Part shown: positions 29,549 through 29,847 of the stretch, one piece after another
Position numbering within the stretch: position 1 is the stretch's first letter
Layout: every line of letters begins with the position of its first letter
Origin: JBKJZO01 sp046715235
Lineage (GTDB): Bacteria > Actinomycetota > Actinomycetes > BP-191
DNA: 29,847 nucleotides
Direction: 5' to 3'
Assembly: GCA_046715235.1 (NCBI GenBank)
Contig: JBKJZO010000074.1
Coordinates: forward strand, 1 to 29,847
Made by a program: the position numbers and the translations under genes
The notes under the pieces: model-generated
Database searches by the model: none
What the model was told of the DNA's origin: nothing
Seen by the model: only the letters and a program-made list of their open reading frames with translations

Positions 29549-29847
29549 TCAGGTCCAGAGCCGGTCCAGCGGCAGCACGTGGATTCCGCGCGGCTCGTCG
29601 ATGGTGAAGGCACGGCTGCCGGTGTACAGGACCACGCCGCCCAGCCATGCGTCGCCGAGGCGGTCTGCGAGTGCCGCGAGGTGCCGGGCGTCGGGCGCCT
29701 GCACGCGGGAGCTTGCCTTGATCTCGATGCCGACGACGCCGCCGTCGGAGCGTTCGAGCACCAGGTCGACCTCGACGCCGTCTCGGGTGCGCCAGTGTCC
29801 TGCCGTGACCACGTCGTCTAGCCAAGAGACCTGCTTCAGGAGCTCAC
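29549..29847 (-). CDS. AAA+ ATP-binding protein with DUF4143, C-terminus only
   Basis: The frame is open to the right edge, so only the last 98 codons are visible. They contain WLDDVVTAGHWRTRDGVEVDLVLER, VVGIEIKASSRV and GVVLYTGSRAF, and end PLDRLWT. This is the DUF4143 domain at the C-terminus of the large AAA_14 ATPase family. The E-V-D-L ... E-I-K pattern is that of a PD-(D/E)XK nuclease-like fold. These ATPases are common in accessory DNA and sometimes behave as toxin- or defence-linked genes; no function is established. The N-terminal P-loop part should lie beyond 29847. Confidence 0.88.
   Translation of the reverse strand, partial: ELLKQVSWLDDVVTAGHWRTRDGVEVDLVLERSDGGVVGIEIKASSRVQAPDARHLAALADRLGDAWLGGVVLYTGSRAFTIDEPRGIHVLPLDRLWT

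Overview
The window is very GC-rich chromosomal DNA (roughly 70 % by eye) with GTG starts, strong G/C third positions and typical actinobacterial genes: WhiB7, mycoredoxin, UvrD2, AdnAB-type helicase-nuclease, UPF0182, a DUF2342 zincin and a Lon-like PDZ protease. From memory, the order adnB ... mrx1 / uvrD2 - whiB7 / ABC1 kinase / ThiF-like ... DUF2342 ... PDZ-Lon ... UPF0182 follows the Mycobacterium tuberculosis Rv3201c-Rv3193c block in inverted orientation. I therefore read it as core chromosome of a non-mycobacterial Actinomycetota. The genus cannot be fixed from the sequence.

Layout. 1-2411: 3' part of an AdnB-like helicase-nuclease. 2418-6406 (minus): mycoredoxin, then an ECF sigma factor and its overlapping membrane anti-sigma-type protein, then a hypothetical protein and a CapA-family phosphoesterase. 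6546-9691 (plus): uvrD2, then whiB7 behind a long leader that holds an upstream ORF and a terminator with a competing hairpin, then a small basic protein. 9738-12709: a small zinc-ribbon protein (plus), and on the minus strand an ABC1 kinase, a ThiF/TOMM-type E1-like protein and a 50-residue DUF5679 zinc protein. 12845-16900 (minus): a secreted subtilase whose C-terminal 143 residues are built of tryptophan pentads (mostly S-A-R-A-W), followed six bases later by a membrane GAF-PAS histidine kinase. 17127-17976 (plus): a cyclic-di-AMP (ydaO) riboswitch and an RlpA-like cell-wall protein. 18370-22744: a YgjP-like metallopeptidase, a DUF2342 zincin, an atypical SDR coupled to moaE, a Pro/Ala-rich conserved protein and a small membrane protein. 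22801-27545 (plus): Lon-like PDZ protease, a one-base-overlapping histidine-kinase-like protein without ATP-binding G boxes, and the large UPF0182 membrane protein.

27741-29847 looks accessory. An initiator tRNA is followed by a long hairpin and a tandem 11-bp repeat, then an XRE/ImmA-IrrE regulator-protease. Its usual DUF4411 PIN-like partner survives only as a 28-codon fragment. A short coiled-coil ORF and the C-terminus of an AAA/DUF4143 ATPase follow.

The main themes are stress and envelope biology. WhiB7 attenuation couples antibiotic stalling to resistance genes. Mycoredoxin sits in line with the sigma/anti-sigma pair. RlpA is under probable c-di-AMP control. Two secreted or membrane proteases each lie next to a histidine-kinase-type gene. 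The strongest candidates for something undescribed are the Trp-pentad subtilase with its kinase, the Lon-PDZ protease with a degenerate kinase, and the ThiF-like/ABC1 kinase pair.
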